Positions 33,864 through 43,237 of a stretch of 64,000 nt of DNA are shown piece by piece. Made by a program: the position numbers and the translations under genes. The stretch is from BMS3BBIN04 sp964552465 (GTDB lineage: Bacteria > Electryoneota > Electryoneia > Electryoneales > Electryoneaceae). The first letter of the stretch is position 1; each line of letters starts with the position of its first letter. The DNA is taken from assembly GCA_964552465.1 (NCBI GenBank), contig CAZKGR010000005.1:1-64000 (forward strand), in the 5' to 3' direction. Under the pieces are notes generated by a model. The model worked only from the letters and a program-made list of their open reading frames with translations, had not been told where the DNA came from and ran no database searches.

Positions 33864-35808
33864 ATTTCATCAGCACGATTTTCTGTGTCGCGGACAGGTC
33901 GCTGTCCGCCATCTCGGCGCGCACGAAATAGACACCACTCGCCAGCGCGGATGCGTCAACGCTGATTTGGTGTGTCCCCGCGACGCGCGGCCCACGTACG
34001 ACCGTCATCACCTCCTGCCCGAGCACGTTGAACAGCGCAACATTCAGATCGCCCGGCGACGGTAGTGTCAGCGAAATAGTCGCTGTACCGTTGAACGGAT
34101 TGGGGTATATCGGTTCGAGGGCAAATTCTTGCGGTGTTTCAACGCTACCGCCCCCCGCAACTCCGACTTCGGGGAGGGAGAAGCGTTGCGCCAACAGTCC
34201 GTTCTGTTTCCAGAAGAGGATCGCCCCGCCGCCACCGTCCGATGCCAAACCATAGAATTCGGGATATCTACCTGTCGGAATGCTGATTACATTATCATCG
34301 TATTCTCCCATTGGCCCTAGCCGAAAGACTTCGATAAAACTGTTAACTTCGTAAGGTTCGGAATTGATTGCAGCGTATATGCCACCATCCTCCTGTCCCA
34401 CCATGATCCAGTGTGGCATCTCCGAGCTATAGACGGGGATTTCGAACACAGCGTCGCCATTGATGTCAAATCGTTGGGCGTACGTATCCTGATAGTCTTC
34501 CGTCCAGCTGATCCAGAAGCTGCTGGAATCAGCCCCAGCGAGGACGACTTCCATCTCGCCAACATCCTCGGCCGGGGCAAGCATGCGATGTCCGTCACCC
34601 CATAACCGATTTCCCTGACAGTCAAGGATCTGACCGTAAATGTCGTGATCAAGGTCATGCCAGATAAACAGAACTCGATCGTCTAGTGGCACCATTCTGG
34701 AGCGCCACATCCAAGGGGTAAGTGTTTCGATCTGTGTGTTTTCACCTTCCACGGAACAACGTGCGACATAGGTAGATTCGACCTCTAGGTCAGAATACAG
34801 CATAAACAGAGTTTCGTCCAATTCGAGCAAGCACATGTCATATAAAGACATGTGGTCGCTTTCAATTGGAAGAGAAATAAAATTGTTTCCGTCTTCTCCT
34901 AGAATGGGATCTCCATCAGAATCGAGGTGTGCCAGACCTAAGGAATACAGGCCAAGATCATATGCATGGTACTTAAAGATGGTAAACGCACCCCCGGCTT
35001 GATCCGGGGTAATCACCTCGCTATGGATGTGGAAGTCGTTATCGTCCGGGCTATTGATCCGCACACCTTCATCACCCCACAGCGGCTCTCCCTCCAGCGA
35101 CAATTTTTGTAGAATCAGTCCCCGTGCAAATGGATCATCGTACCTGACATGCACGGCGAAAAACAACTCTCCATTGCGATCGGTAGTTGTATGAACACGG
35201 GTGACATCCAGCGAAAGAGTATCAGCGATCAACCCCGGCAGTATGGAAGTACCATTGGATTCCAGCAACGGGGTGCCCGAATCCAGATCCAGCATTTGAA
35301 TCATCGGTAATGCGTCATTGTCCGGGTATCGCACATCGCTCCATGTGGCGATGACGCGATCACCGTGCACGGTCAGACTGCCATAATCAACAGCATCGCG
35401 CATTCCTGTGTACGCGACATTGCCTTCCACTGGGGTGATCATCGTTTGATTTTCAGGGTCGAACATGCCGTAACGCAGCAGTATTTGATCACTGGTGTGG
35501 CGTGTGCTTGAGTAGGCCATATAGGGATCGATGGGCCCCAGGATCACGTTCCTATGATTAAGTTCCTGCTCTTCATTCAAGGATAAAACGTCGCCTTCAG
35601 GCGTGATCGAATACAATTGTGGCGTCGATCCAGAATGGCTAATTGCCAGCCCTCCTTGAGGATCTGCAGAAAAAACGAAGTAGTTAGGGTGATAATCTTC
35701 CTCAGGCATAACCCCAGAACTGTTGCGGAATGGCGTCTCCGCCAAGCCGTATCGCACGTAACCAGCCGCCGTACGCATTCTCCCGATAGCTGACGATCGC
35801 GGTACCAT
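33862..35808 (-). CDS. secreted propeller-like protein with sorting domain, C-terminal part (frameshift)
   Basis: This is the C-terminal two thirds of a large secreted protein whose start lies in the next entry, in another frame. The real content begins about MPEEDYHPNYFVFSADPQGG (near 35708). It continues the DGDxLW/GDPI and AQRFDINGDAVFE-type repeats of the N-terminal part and closes with a PNP sorting domain (LEPIYPNPFNGTATISL, LFNVLGQEVMTV, GVYFVR, KIVLMK). The residues before that (MVPRSSAIGRMR...) are a read of the overlap in the wrong frame. Loss of one G in the run at 35706-35709 (CCCC on the plus strand) would merge both parts into one protein of about 990 residues. Confidence 0.7.
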   Translation of the reverse strand: MVPRSSAIGRMRTAAGYVRYGLAETPFRNSSGVMPEEDYHPNYFVFSADPQGGLAISHSGSTPQLYSITPEGDVLSLNEEQELNHRNVILGPIDPYMAYSSTRHTSDQILLRYGMFDPENQTMITPVEGNVAYTGMRDAVDYGSLTVHGDRVIATWSDVRYPDNDALPMIQMLDLDSGTPLLESNGTSILPGLIADTLSLDVTRVHTTTDRNGELFFAVHVRYDDPFARGLILQKLSLEGEPLWGDEGVRINSPDDNDFHIHSEVITPDQAGGAFTIFKYHAYDLGLYSLGLAHLDSDGDPILGEDGNNFISLPIESDHMSLYDMCLLELDETLFMLYSDLEVESTYVARCSVEGENTQIETLTPWMWRSRMVPLDDRVLFIWHDLDHDIYGQILDCQGNRLWGDGHRMLAPAEDVGEMEVVLAGADSSSFWISWTEDYQDTYAQRFDINGDAVFEIPVYSSEMPHWIMVGQEDGGIYAAINSEPYEVNSFIEVFRLGPMGEYDDNVISIPTGRYPEFYGLASDGGGGAILFWKQNGLLAQRFSLPEVGVAGGGSVETPQEFALEPIYPNPFNGTATISLTLPSPGDLNVALFNVLGQEVMTVVRGPRVAGTHQISVDASALASGVYFVRAEMADSDLSATQKIVLMK

Positions 35809-36829
35809 TGATGGACGGTGTCAGGGATTCCAGACGGGGACCACTCCTGGTCGCCTGGTTGATCTGAACTCCGTCGTCGCCCCAGGGGACAGACCCGTCA
35901 GCCAGCACATGATTGAATAAGACGTGAGAGAAAGGATCACCATGACCGTTTGTAAAGTGATCAGAACCAGCGATATAGAACCCACCATCTCCGTCGGTAC
36001 AGAACTGGACTTCTGACCAATCGTTGTTCAGCCGAATTCCGGATTCCCAGAGGAACTCGCCGTCTGTGCCAACAGAATAAGCAAACTGACCGTATCCATT
36101 ATCCCAGCACACAACGACTCCGCTTTCCGCAGCAGGTAGAAGCTCTATTGGATCATACCCACGAGCATCCGTATACGGGCGCTCGTCGATAAACACGCCC
36201 TCGTCTGGCCAGTTAGGATCGCGGCTGCCATCATCCAGCAAAATTCGGTGTAGCCTGATTGTGCCATATTCACTCTGCTCCAGGTCGACAATGGCTGCCA
36301 CAAACAATCCGCCTTCGCTATCTGCCAATAGAGTCGCGTCCGCACTTATGCGGTTATCCGGGAAGAACAACACACCTTCTTCGGGGTCCAAAGGGGGGGC
36401 TGACCATAAGGGCGTTCCGTTCCAATCAAAACGCTGCATGTAGAGCGCGCCATATCCATAGTCGTAACCAGGTCCGCTGTCATCATACCAGAGCAGCACC
36501 CAGCCGTCATCAATAGCGATTCCGCAGGTCTCAATCTGGTTTCTGGGTGCAGTGATAAGCGGTCGGCCATCCTCTTCCCACATGGGATTGCCCGTAGCAT
36601 CCATGAGCTGGCCATACAAATCATCGCTTCCGGTTCGCGCATCTGACCATACAATCAAACCTTCACCGGGATTTGGACCAGGGAGAACGATGCAGGGGTC
36701 AGGTTCGTTGAAGTTGCGAACCAACACACCCGTTTCCGGTTCCCACAGGATTTGGGCATGGAGTGGGCTGAACATGGCGGAAAGTGTAAGTAAAACAACG
36801 AGAACGAGTGTTTGAAACATGTGAGCCAT
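35702..36829 (-). CDS. secreted propeller-like protein, N-terminal part (frameshift)
   Basis: This is the N-terminal 375 residues of the same protein. The ATG at 36829 gives MAHMFQTLVLVVLLTLSAMFSPLHAQ as a clean signal peptide; an ATG at 36917 or 36931 would add about 30 residues and has a better ribosome site (GAGG before 36917), so the start is uncertain. The mature part repeats GLIVWSDARTG, DDLYGQLMDATGNPMW, MQRFDWNGTPLWS and DGEFLWESGIRLNN, a propeller or beta-rich repeat on the pattern seen in other secreted FCB proteins. It ends early at WLRAIRLGGDAIPQQFWGYA, where the next frame takes over. Confidence 0.7.
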   Translation of the reverse strand: MAHMFQTLVLVVLLTLSAMFSPLHAQILWEPETGVLVRNFNEPDPCIVLPGPNPGEGLIVWSDARTGSDDLYGQLMDATGNPMWEEDGRPLITAPRNQIETCGIAIDDGWVLLWYDDSGPGYDYGYGALYMQRFDWNGTPLWSAPPLDPEEGVLFFPDNRISADATLLADSEGGLFVAAIVDLEQSEYGTIRLHRILLDDGSRDPNWPDEGVFIDERPYTDARGYDPIELLPAAESGVVVCWDNGYGQFAYSVGTDGEFLWESGIRLNNDWSEVQFCTDGDGGFYIAGSDHFTNGHGDPFSHVLFNHVLADGSVPWGDDGVQINQATRSGPRLESLTPSINGTAIVSYRENAYGGWLRAIRLGGDAIPQQFWGYA

Positions 36830-37018
36830 ACAGGCTGACGGCACACTGTTAAGTCGGGGGCGGGTTGTGAGATTGATGGCCGTGAACGGCGAGGAAAACA
36901 CTTCAACGATAAGCTTCATTGGAAACCTCAACTAACGAGGGTGCAAATGCGATATTATCGTTCAATATAGCAATTGAAACCAAGCGATGAGGAATAGATA
37001 GGCGGGAAGGATAATTAG

Positions 37019-37948
37019 CTATCTCTCGAGAACGATGCGTGCATAAACGGGGAAATGGTCGGACGTGTAGCGACCGTTAACCTTTTCGTGAAGTATGCCG
37101 GCGTCGACAACGTCCCATTTGGACGAAACGAAGATGTAGTCGATTTTGTCGCCGGTTCGGTTGCTGGTCCAGCTATTGAATGTGCCTACGCTGTCGGCGT
37201 TCGGGTGGATCACACGGAAGCTGTCGCGGAAGGGACGGTAGTCGTCCAATGTCAGCATATACTTATCCAGCTCTGAATAGTGTTCAGGGTCAACATGTCG
37301 AAGCTTTGGGTGAAGCGTCGTCATGGCCATGACAGCGGGATTATCCTCACCTACGTTGAAGTCGCCGGCGATAATAAACGGTGGCGTGCCTCTATGCGCG
37401 ATGAATGTGCGTAGTTCTTCCGCGCTTCGTTCCCGCGACTGCTGTGATTCGTGGTCGAAGTGCGTGTTGTACACCGTGAAATTATGGCCGGCAAAATCTC
37501 CAAGGATGACCCAGGTGACAATTCGCGTGACGTTATTCCCCCATGAAACAGACCCAGGGACATCCGGTGTGTCTGACAGCCAGAAAGTTCCAGAGTCTGT
37601 GATGACCCGGAATCCGTCACGAACGAGTATCGCGCAGTATTCGCCGGCCTCTACACCATCGTCGCGCCCAACACCATATTCCTCATAACCCGGCACCAGC
37701 TCGTGCAAGTCATCAAGCTGATGACGCAGCGCCTCCTGCAAACACAGGACATCCGCATCAATGTCGCGAATTTGTTGCGCAACCGCCTCTTTTCGCAGCT
37801 CCCAGCGGTTATCGCCGTCATCGGGATTATCGTAACGAATGTTGAAACTGAGGATGGTGATGGGTTCGGACGCGACAGCGACCGTGCTGACCACCAACAG
37901 GATGAAGGCGGTCAGCACAATCTTCGACGAAACAATGAAACGAGTCAT
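37019..37948 (-). CDS. secreted endonuclease/exonuclease/phosphatase-family hydrolase
   Basis: This 309-residue EEP-fold enzyme has a signal peptide (MTRFIVSSKIVLTAFILLVVSTVAVA). Metal and catalytic motifs are SFNIRYDNP, CLQEA (metal glutamate), NTHFDHESQQSR (catalytic histidine), GDFNVGEDNPA, the DKIDYIFVSS segment and the final SDHFPVYA. This is the typical layout of secreted EEP phosphohydrolases acting on nucleic acids, phospholipids or sugar phosphates. The substrate cannot be told from sequence; the signal peptide points to the periplasm or outside. A separate small membrane-protein gene lies upstream. Confidence 0.88.
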   Translation of the reverse strand: MTRFIVSSKIVLTAFILLVVSTVAVASEPITILSFNIRYDNPDDGDNRWELRKEAVAQQIRDIDADVLCLQEALRHQLDDLHELVPGYEEYGVGRDDGVEAGEYCAILVRDGFRVITDSGTFWLSDTPDVPGSVSWGNNVTRIVTWVILGDFAGHNFTVYNTHFDHESQQSRERSAEELRTFIAHRGTPPFIIAGDFNVGEDNPAVMAMTTLHPKLRHVDPEHYSELDKYMLTLDDYRPFRDSFRVIHPNADSVGTFNSWTSNRTGDKIDYIFVSSKWDVVDAGILHEKVNGRYTSDHFPVYARIVLER

Positions 37949-37964
37949 TCTCGACCCTTAAACT

Positions 37965-38540
37965 TTACTGTTCCGCTTGCGTAGCGGGTTCCTTGATAAA
38001 CGGCGCCATGGCAAGCCCGACAAGTGTCCAGCCGATCACCTGGTCAAACACTTCCGCCCACACATATCCTGCAGGAAACGTCATCCAGTTGCCCATGCTT
38101 AACGGTCCCACAGCAGCCGCGAAGATACCGAAAGCTGTAGCTATCAGCACTCGATGAAGATAGCTGTTCAGGTTTGGAAGAGCTAATTTCATAATCCACG
38201 CAACAAAAAACGCAGCTAACAGAGTCAGGATTAGACCTTTTATATACATCATCACGCTCATTGGCGGTACGCCCTCAGCGCGGTAGATGAGGAGTGGTAC
38301 CACCGGGCCAGCCTCATGGCGGGCGAGGAACTCTTCTTCATTAGCCTCCCATTCAGACATGCCGGGAACGGTGTACAGGCCGGTCTCCAAATTTAAAGCC
38401 TGTAACGATTCGGCCAGCGGTTTTGTGTCTTCTATGTCTGAAAATGTCATGGTGTGGAACGGCAATACCATCCACGAAATGAACAGGTAAACGAAGAAGA
38501 CGACACCGCCTACCAGACCACCGATTAGCACCTGCTTCAT
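37965..38540 (-). CDS. hypothetical membrane protein
   Basis: This is 191 residues: one N-terminal helix (GGLVGGVVFFVYLFISWMVLPF), an extracytoplasmic stretch of about 65 residues, then three helices in the C-terminal half. No family is certain; the shape resembles small integral membrane proteins annotated as hypothetical in many phyla. A strong GGGGAGGG site precedes ATG 38540. It ends 16 bases before the EEP hydrolase start, so they may form an operon. Confidence 0.65.
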   Translation of the reverse strand: MKQVLIGGLVGGVVFFVYLFISWMVLPFHTMTFSDIEDTKPLAESLQALNLETGLYTVPGMSEWEANEEEFLARHEAGPVVPLLIYRAEGVPPMSVMMYIKGLILTLLAAFFVAWIMKLALPNLNSYLHRVLIATAFGIFAAAVGPLSMGNWMTFPAGYVWAEVFDQVIGWTLVGLAMAPFIKEPATQAEQ

Positions 38541-38800
38541 GGGACCCTCCCCAGTTTGTCAATCCCCCAACCGCGAAAATAGAAGCAAAATCAAAGAACT
38601 GAAAGCGGAAATTTGGGCAAGCTTTCGAAAGGGTTCCACCAGCTTCAAGTGAGTGACGCGGCAGAACCGTACTCGTTCGATTTTTCATACCTGACTAACG
38701 GGCTGACGGCTCAGAGGTCGCAAAAGGCCGCTTGATCACTCGGTTCTTGCGCACGAGAGGCGCTCTGCGTAGGTTGCTGTACTGAACCACTGGGTTAGAG
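38541..38800. promoter_or_regulatory. divergent intergenic region
   Basis: 260 bases between outward-facing genes; no repeat, hairpin or gene is seen. It must hold both promoters. Confidence 0.35.
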
Positions 38801-39301
38801 ATGAACCACCGTTTGATTCTCGCACTACTACTGATCATACTTTCAGCGGGACTCGTTTCATGCGTCAACCCATTCGCGCCGCAGGAAGGCGGGGTGGCTG
38901 GCGATCTATGGGATCCGCAGGTGACTGTTGGTGGCATGCTGCGTAATTTTCAGACAGCGTACACATTGCGCGACAGTCTGCGCTATGCTGATCTGATTGC
39001 AGATGAGTTTGTTTTTGAGTTTTTTGATGTGAACGAGGAACGATATGACCAGTGGTTTCGTGACACAGAATTGAGGACCACAGGCGCATTGCTACGTTCG
39101 TTTGACCGTTTGGACCTGCGCTGGGGACCAATATCGGACGAGCTCGATTTGTTTTCTCAACCGGATACAACGGTGGAATTTACGATCAACTTTACACTTG
39201 CAGCCGGGGATTTTTCGCCTATAGCAGGATTTGCGCGGTTCCAGTCGCGTGCTGGCGCTGACCACAGATTCCGAATCGTTCAGTGGCGGGACGACTATTG
39301 A
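38801..39301 (+). CDS. lipoprotein with NTF2-like tail
   Basis: The 166-residue lipoprotein has a lipobox (ILSAGLVSC), so it is anchored to a membrane through Cys21. The mature part (MLRNFQTAYTLRDSLRYADLIADEFVFEFF, then ELDLFSQPDTTVEFTINFTL and RFRIVQWRDDY) has the helix-plus-sheet pattern of NTF2/SnoaL-like lipoproteins. No catalytic residue set is visible. It overlaps the deacetylase gene by 19 bases, suggesting one operon with it and the genes to 44275. Confidence 0.7.
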   Translation: MNHRLILALLLIILSAGLVSCVNPFAPQEGGVAGDLWDPQVTVGGMLRNFQTAYTLRDSLRYADLIADEFVFEFFDVNEERYDQWFRDTELRTTGALLRSFDRLDLRWGPISDELDLFSQPDTTVEFTINFTLAAGDFSPIAGFARFQSRAGADHRFRIVQWRDDY

Positions 39302-40269
39302 GCGATCGTCAAGACATATTGAATCGCGTAAAGGCCCTGATTGCGCTGAATGTTCTCATAGTTTTCGGCCTGCTCCTGTTGTTGGTGGTCCAGGTGCACA
39401 CGCCTCGAGCCGCCTCCAACGGTCACAACCTGACGGTTCCCGCCAGTATGGCGGCTTCAGAAGCGCCTGTCCCGTCCGAGCCTGATCGACCGATCGAGCA
39501 TGAACTCTCTTCACACTTTGGGCAAAGTCGCGCCGGAAAAGCGCCGGCTTCGGAAGCAAGGCAAACGATTGGCAAAATTGCGCTTGTCGTAGACGATCTC
39601 GGTTTCAGCTCGCAGTCGTCAGTTGTTAAAGGGATGCTTGCGCTGCCCATTCCGATCACGGCAAGCATCATTCCCGGTCAAGCGGCCAGCGATTTTCTGG
39701 CGTCAAAAGCAAACCTTCTCGGTCATGATGTTATCGCGCACGTTCCCATGGAACCGCTTAACAGTCCAGCAAATACGGATATGACATACCTGAACGCCGC
39801 GATGAGCCACGACGATTTTTTCGAATATATGGATGCCGTCGCGAACCTTCCGTATGCGACCGGCTTAAGCAATCATCAAGGTTCTGCTGCCACGCAAGAC
39901 AGCGCGTTAATGACCTTGGTCGCGAATTGGTGCTCGCAGCACGGATGGTATGTCTTTGATAGCATCACCCATCCGGGAACGCTACTTTACAAGTCGGCTC
40001 GAACGCAGGGCGTTTCGGGGCTTCGGCGCGACATATTTCTTGACCACCACCAGCATCCCGACTCTATCCGTGCGCGTTTGCAGGATGCTGTACGTATGGC
40101 TCAACGGCGCGATGGTGTTGTGCGGATAATTGCTCACCCGCGCGCGTCAACGCTGGATGTTCTTCAGCAGGAATTACCGCGTTTGGTGGAACAAGGAATA
40201 GTGTTTATGCGTCTCAGCGACGGGCAGGAACAACGATCAACAATTGTTGCAGCAGGGGAGAAGCGATGA
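39283..40269 (+). CDS. divergent polysaccharide deacetylase-like protein
   Basis: This is 328 residues: an N-terminal membrane anchor (ALIALNVLIVFGLLLLLVVQV), a proline/serine linker, then from about residue 96 a NodB-like barrel of the divergent polysaccharide deacetylase family (YibQ type). Family motifs are KIALVVDDLGFSSQSS, HVPMEP, TGLSNHQGSAATQD, WYVFDSIT, FLDHHQ and HPR. The bound metal may be held by the DD and H-x-H/H-P residues. Substrate and cell function are unsettled for this family. The start is GTG 39283 or TTG 39298, both overlapping the upstream gene. It overlaps the next gene by four bases. Confidence 0.82.
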   Translation: MAGRLLSDRQDILNRVKALIALNVLIVFGLLLLLVVQVHTPRAASNGHNLTVPASMAASEAPVPSEPDRPIEHELSSHFGQSRAGKAPASEARQTIGKIALVVDDLGFSSQSSVVKGMLALPIPITASIIPGQAASDFLASKANLLGHDVIAHVPMEPLNSPANTDMTYLNAAMSHDDFFEYMDAVANLPYATGLSNHQGSAATQDSALMTLVANWCSQHGWYVFDSITHPGTLLYKSARTQGVSGLRRDIFLDHHQHPDSIRARLQDAVRMAQRRDGVVRIIAHPRASTLDVLQQELPRLVEQGIVFMRLSDGQEQRSTIVAAGEKR

Positions 40270-40955
40270 TGAAGGTGGCCGTACGTCTTGACAGCCTGGT
40301 GCGAGACGGTGCAGTTCCATCAGAATCCAAAGCGGCCCGTATTGCCGCAACAGCCTCTATTGCGGGCGTTGACAGCCTTGTTGCTGTGTTGCCAGAATCG
40401 AATCCAACCTCCTGGCTGAAACCGCTTTCCATTGCCAAAACAGTCTTTGATGGCCCGTTTGCGGTTGCCTGCACAGCGTCTCAAGAGAATCTGGATCTGA
40501 TCAGCAAGCTACATCCTGATTTGGTTATCTCATCCGCACCCGGCCTAAATACTGTTAACGGCGACGATCTGGATGGTGCTTCGATTCAGTCGTTTATTGA
40601 ATCATTGAGAACTCGTCAGATCCCGTGTGGCGTTTGTGTCAGTGCAAGTATAGGTGATATCAAGAGAACGCGTCAGTTGGACGCTGACCTGGTTGTTCTT
40701 CCTGCGGCTCCTGTAGTCAACGCTTCTGATACGTCAGCAACAGTGCCTGCGATCGAAGAGTTGGAGGCTGGGGCAATTGCTGCGAACAGGCTGGGCATGC
40801 GTGTTCTGATTGCGGGAGAGCTGGATCGTACTAGCTGGGCTGCATTCAGCGATCTCGGCCTGATTGAAGGGGTTGTTCTGGGCGACCCGTTCGTAGAGCG
40901 CGCGGTGTCATTGGGTTTGAGCGCCGCAGTTGGTGAATTGAGGACGCAGTCTTAA
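40266..40955 (+). CDS. PdxJ-fold protein lacking catalytic residues
   Basis: This 229-residue protein aligns by eye with pyridoxine 5'-phosphate synthase PdxJ along its whole length. MKVAVRLDSLVRDGAVPSES matches the PdxJ N terminus (GVNIDHVATLRNARG...). RTRQIPCGVCVSASIGDIKR matches GIQVSLFIDADEEQIKA. LGLIEGVVLGDPFVERAVSL matches ELNIGHAIIGRAVMTGLK. The three catalytic residues are lost: His45 (VHLRE) is AVLPE, Glu70 (NLEMA) is FAVAC, and His191 (NAGHGL) is IAGELD. The phosphate-binding shape may remain. I infer a pseudoenzyme or one with a changed role. It is four bases into the deacetylase stop, so the two are coupled. Confidence 0.6.
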   Translation: MMKVAVRLDSLVRDGAVPSESKAARIAATASIAGVDSLVAVLPESNPTSWLKPLSIAKTVFDGPFAVACTASQENLDLISKLHPDLVISSAPGLNTVNGDDLDGASIQSFIESLRTRQIPCGVCVSASIGDIKRTRQLDADLVVLPAAPVVNASDTSATVPAIEELEAGAIAANRLGMRVLIAGELDRTSWAAFSDLGLIEGVVLGDPFVERAVSLGLSAAVGELRTQS

Positions 40956-40970
40956 CACTGAGAACCTACG

Positions 40971-41990
40971 GTGATTCGAGTATCCATATATACGCTTGTT
41001 TTGTTGGCAACCTTCTTCTTGTTTGGTTGTGACGGTGCGGCTGGGCCGGACGGCGCGGATGTTCCCGAAATTGACCACGTTGCTCCGCCAATAGAGTTCG
41101 TTCAACCGGTTTTAGGCGCAGTGTTGACCGACATCACGATGACGCTTGAGGCCACCGTGTCAGACACAAACGACGCCGACGAACTCGCCAGCATTTTGTT
41201 TTATGTAAACGGTTCGAGCGAAATGAACGGTAATAAGGCCGAAGTTACTGGGCCACCATATATCTTTGAGTGGGATTTTGTAGCTGCCGGGACGCCTTTT
41301 GGAACAGTCACAGTTGTAGCTTCGGCCACAGATACTCTTGGAAATACCGGATATACGGCCACCCGCGTGGTCACACGGTTTGAGTTGGTCGGACCAGATA
41401 CTTTAACAGATCGCCATGGCCCAGGGACCATGAAAAATCTGCTTGTTCCCCATTTGATATTCGAGGAAGCCGACACAGTCAGGGTGACGCAGATAGGAAC
41501 TCGTTTCGACCCTTACGGACCGTGCAAATTAAATCACATCCGCCTGCTTCCCGTACAGCGTGACAGTGTTCACTACCAGGAACTGGCAAACTTCTGGATC
41601 GGTCTGGCCTCGACCGTAGACGGCACCGCTCCAGGTGAGCCGCTGGATTCATTCTATGTGGAACTGGACCCATTCGAACTTGAACGTTGGCAGGAGTACG
41701 ACCTGGACGGTCTAATGAGCGAATCATCGCGAACATTTGATAACGGAGAATCGTTCTTCGTCACTGTTCGTGTGGATGTTGTCGATCCTGACAGTATGGA
41801 TGCAGGACTTCGCATTGGTACGCTGTTGGAGGTCGATTCGACGTTGACGCCAGAACTGGAGAACGCGTATTGGTACGAGCGTCCGCCTGAGGGAGGCGGC
41901 TGGACGCCAATAGCGGCGCGGCATGTGAAGGGTTATGTTCACCACCTGTTTGTCGATGCGGTCATTGAATATTTGCCCGAGGAGGAGTAG
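40971..41990 (+). CDS. lipoprotein with collagen-like spacer and Ig-like domain (copy 1 of 3)
   Basis: This is about 339 residues. The signal peptide ends in LFGC, then comes a short collagen-like spacer (DGAAGPDGAD) before the folded part. Residues 40-125 are a bacterial Ig-like domain (PPIEFVQPVLGAVLTDITMTLEATV, ASATDTLGNTGYTAT). The C-terminal 200 residues are a beta-rich domain shared with the two following genes (RFDPYGPCKLNHIRLLPVQ, VTVRVDVVDPDSMDA). No enzyme motif is seen. The start is GTG 40971. It is the first of three tandem paralogues, all probably outer-membrane lipoproteins. Confidence 0.8.
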   Translation: MIRVSIYTLVLLATFFLFGCDGAAGPDGADVPEIDHVAPPIEFVQPVLGAVLTDITMTLEATVSDTNDADELASILFYVNGSSEMNGNKAEVTGPPYIFEWDFVAAGTPFGTVTVVASATDTLGNTGYTATRVVTRFELVGPDTLTDRHGPGTMKNLLVPHLIFEEADTVRVTQIGTRFDPYGPCKLNHIRLLPVQRDSVHYQELANFWIGLASTVDGTAPGEPLDSFYVELDPFELERWQEYDLDGLMSESSRTFDNGESFFVTVRVDVVDPDSMDAGLRIGTLLEVDSTLTPELENAYWYERPPEGGGWTPIAARHVKGYVHHLFVDAVIEYLPEEE

Positions 41991-41992
41991 AA

Positions 41993-43204
41993 ATGAGTCT
42001 TCCTGAGAAGCGCGATATTTACGAGCACGCATATAGAGATAACGAGACTCACGTAAACAACGAAACGTCTAACACGAATGCGAACATGGAGATAACCGAG
42101 AAGAGGAAAGGTTGGACGCTAACAGCAAAGGGCGTTTTATCACTCGCATTTGTGTTGATGATCGCGTTATTCTGGTGGGGTTGCGAGGGGCCAATGGGTC
42201 CGGCGGGCCAAGGGATTGAAGACCTTGACCTTGTATCACCAACGGTAAACCTGATTGATCCGAAGTTTGGAGATCAGTTGAAGTCGAATGATGTATACGT
42301 CGATTCGTTCGAAATCATGGCTGAAGCAGATGATAATAGTAGCGTTGAATACGTGGAATTCTATTTCGATGGCAGCAGCAAAATGGGTTTGCAGTCTGCT
42401 GTTGATTCAACAGCACCATACCTCTGGACCTGGTTTTTGGACAGTTCCGGTCACGCACACGGCGTTTATCCCTTGATGGCCCGTGCATTCGACGGGGCGG
42501 GGAACTCCGGTGATAGTCCGACAATATTGATCAGATATACAAACCCTCCCGAGATTGACACGCTGAGCGAGTTTGGTTCCGATCCCACGCGATCTGTCTT
42601 GACAATGCCGGATTACTATAAAGACCGTTACTGGAACGTTCGTTTATCTCCAGCACAAAGCTGTCGCCTCCTGGCTGTTCATTTTGAGTTCATCCAGCCT
42701 ACGTTTGAAACCATGACAGGCACGAGCAATCAGCTTGTTGGCGGATCCGATTTTTATGTGTACGCCTGGGCTACAGATGACAACATCCAGTATCCTGAAA
42801 TTCCGCCCCTGGACAGCGTCCTGGTAGCTGAAGAGGACGCCGTGTACAGCGATCAGATCAATGTGCAGTGGACAGTAGTTTCAGTCTCCGATTGGAACCT
42901 GGAATTCGATGAACAATTCCACGTTGGATTTTCCGTTCCGGATTACGATAACATGCGTGCTCAAAACCGGGCAATGCCAATAGTAACAACGGTTAACGAC
43001 ACGCTGGTTGATGGGTCCCAGCACACAAGTATAGAATATGCTTCGGATGAATTTGGTGCGGCCGGTGGGTGGGGAACATTGCAAAACAACTGGCCCCGTC
43101 CAGGACGCTTGGATTTACGCATTCGCGCCGAAGTTGAGTATCAGGACGGATCGCATGCGATGCTGCACCCGGACGGTACTTCAACACCGATTCAGCACAG
43201 ATAG
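41993..43204 (+). CDS. lipoprotein with collagen-like spacer and Ig-like domain (copy 2 of 3)
   Basis: This is 403 residues. It has a long N-terminal stretch before the signal core (MSLPEKRDIYEHAYRDNETH... then GWTLTAKGVLSLAFVLMIALFWWGC). The strong GGAGGAG site before ATG 41993 supports that start, but ATG 42087 (MEITEKRKGW) would give a normal-length signal peptide. The lipobox cysteine is followed by EGPMGPAGQG. The Ig-like and C-terminal beta domains match copies 1 and 3 (LIDPKFGDQLKSNDVYVDSF, SSVEYVEFYFDGSSK). It starts two bases after copy 1 ends, so it is co-translated. Confidence 0.8.
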   Translation: MSLPEKRDIYEHAYRDNETHVNNETSNTNANMEITEKRKGWTLTAKGVLSLAFVLMIALFWWGCEGPMGPAGQGIEDLDLVSPTVNLIDPKFGDQLKSNDVYVDSFEIMAEADDNSSVEYVEFYFDGSSKMGLQSAVDSTAPYLWTWFLDSSGHAHGVYPLMARAFDGAGNSGDSPTILIRYTNPPEIDTLSEFGSDPTRSVLTMPDYYKDRYWNVRLSPAQSCRLLAVHFEFIQPTFETMTGTSNQLVGGSDFYVYAWATDDNIQYPEIPPLDSVLVAEEDAVYSDQINVQWTVVSVSDWNLEFDEQFHVGFSVPDYDNMRAQNRAMPIVTTVNDTLVDGSQHTSIEYASDEFGAAGGWGTLQNNWPRPGRLDLRIRAEVEYQDGSHAMLHPDGTSTPIQHR

Positions 43205-43237
43205 GCTCACAGCGGCTCGATTTGGACAGGTATACGA

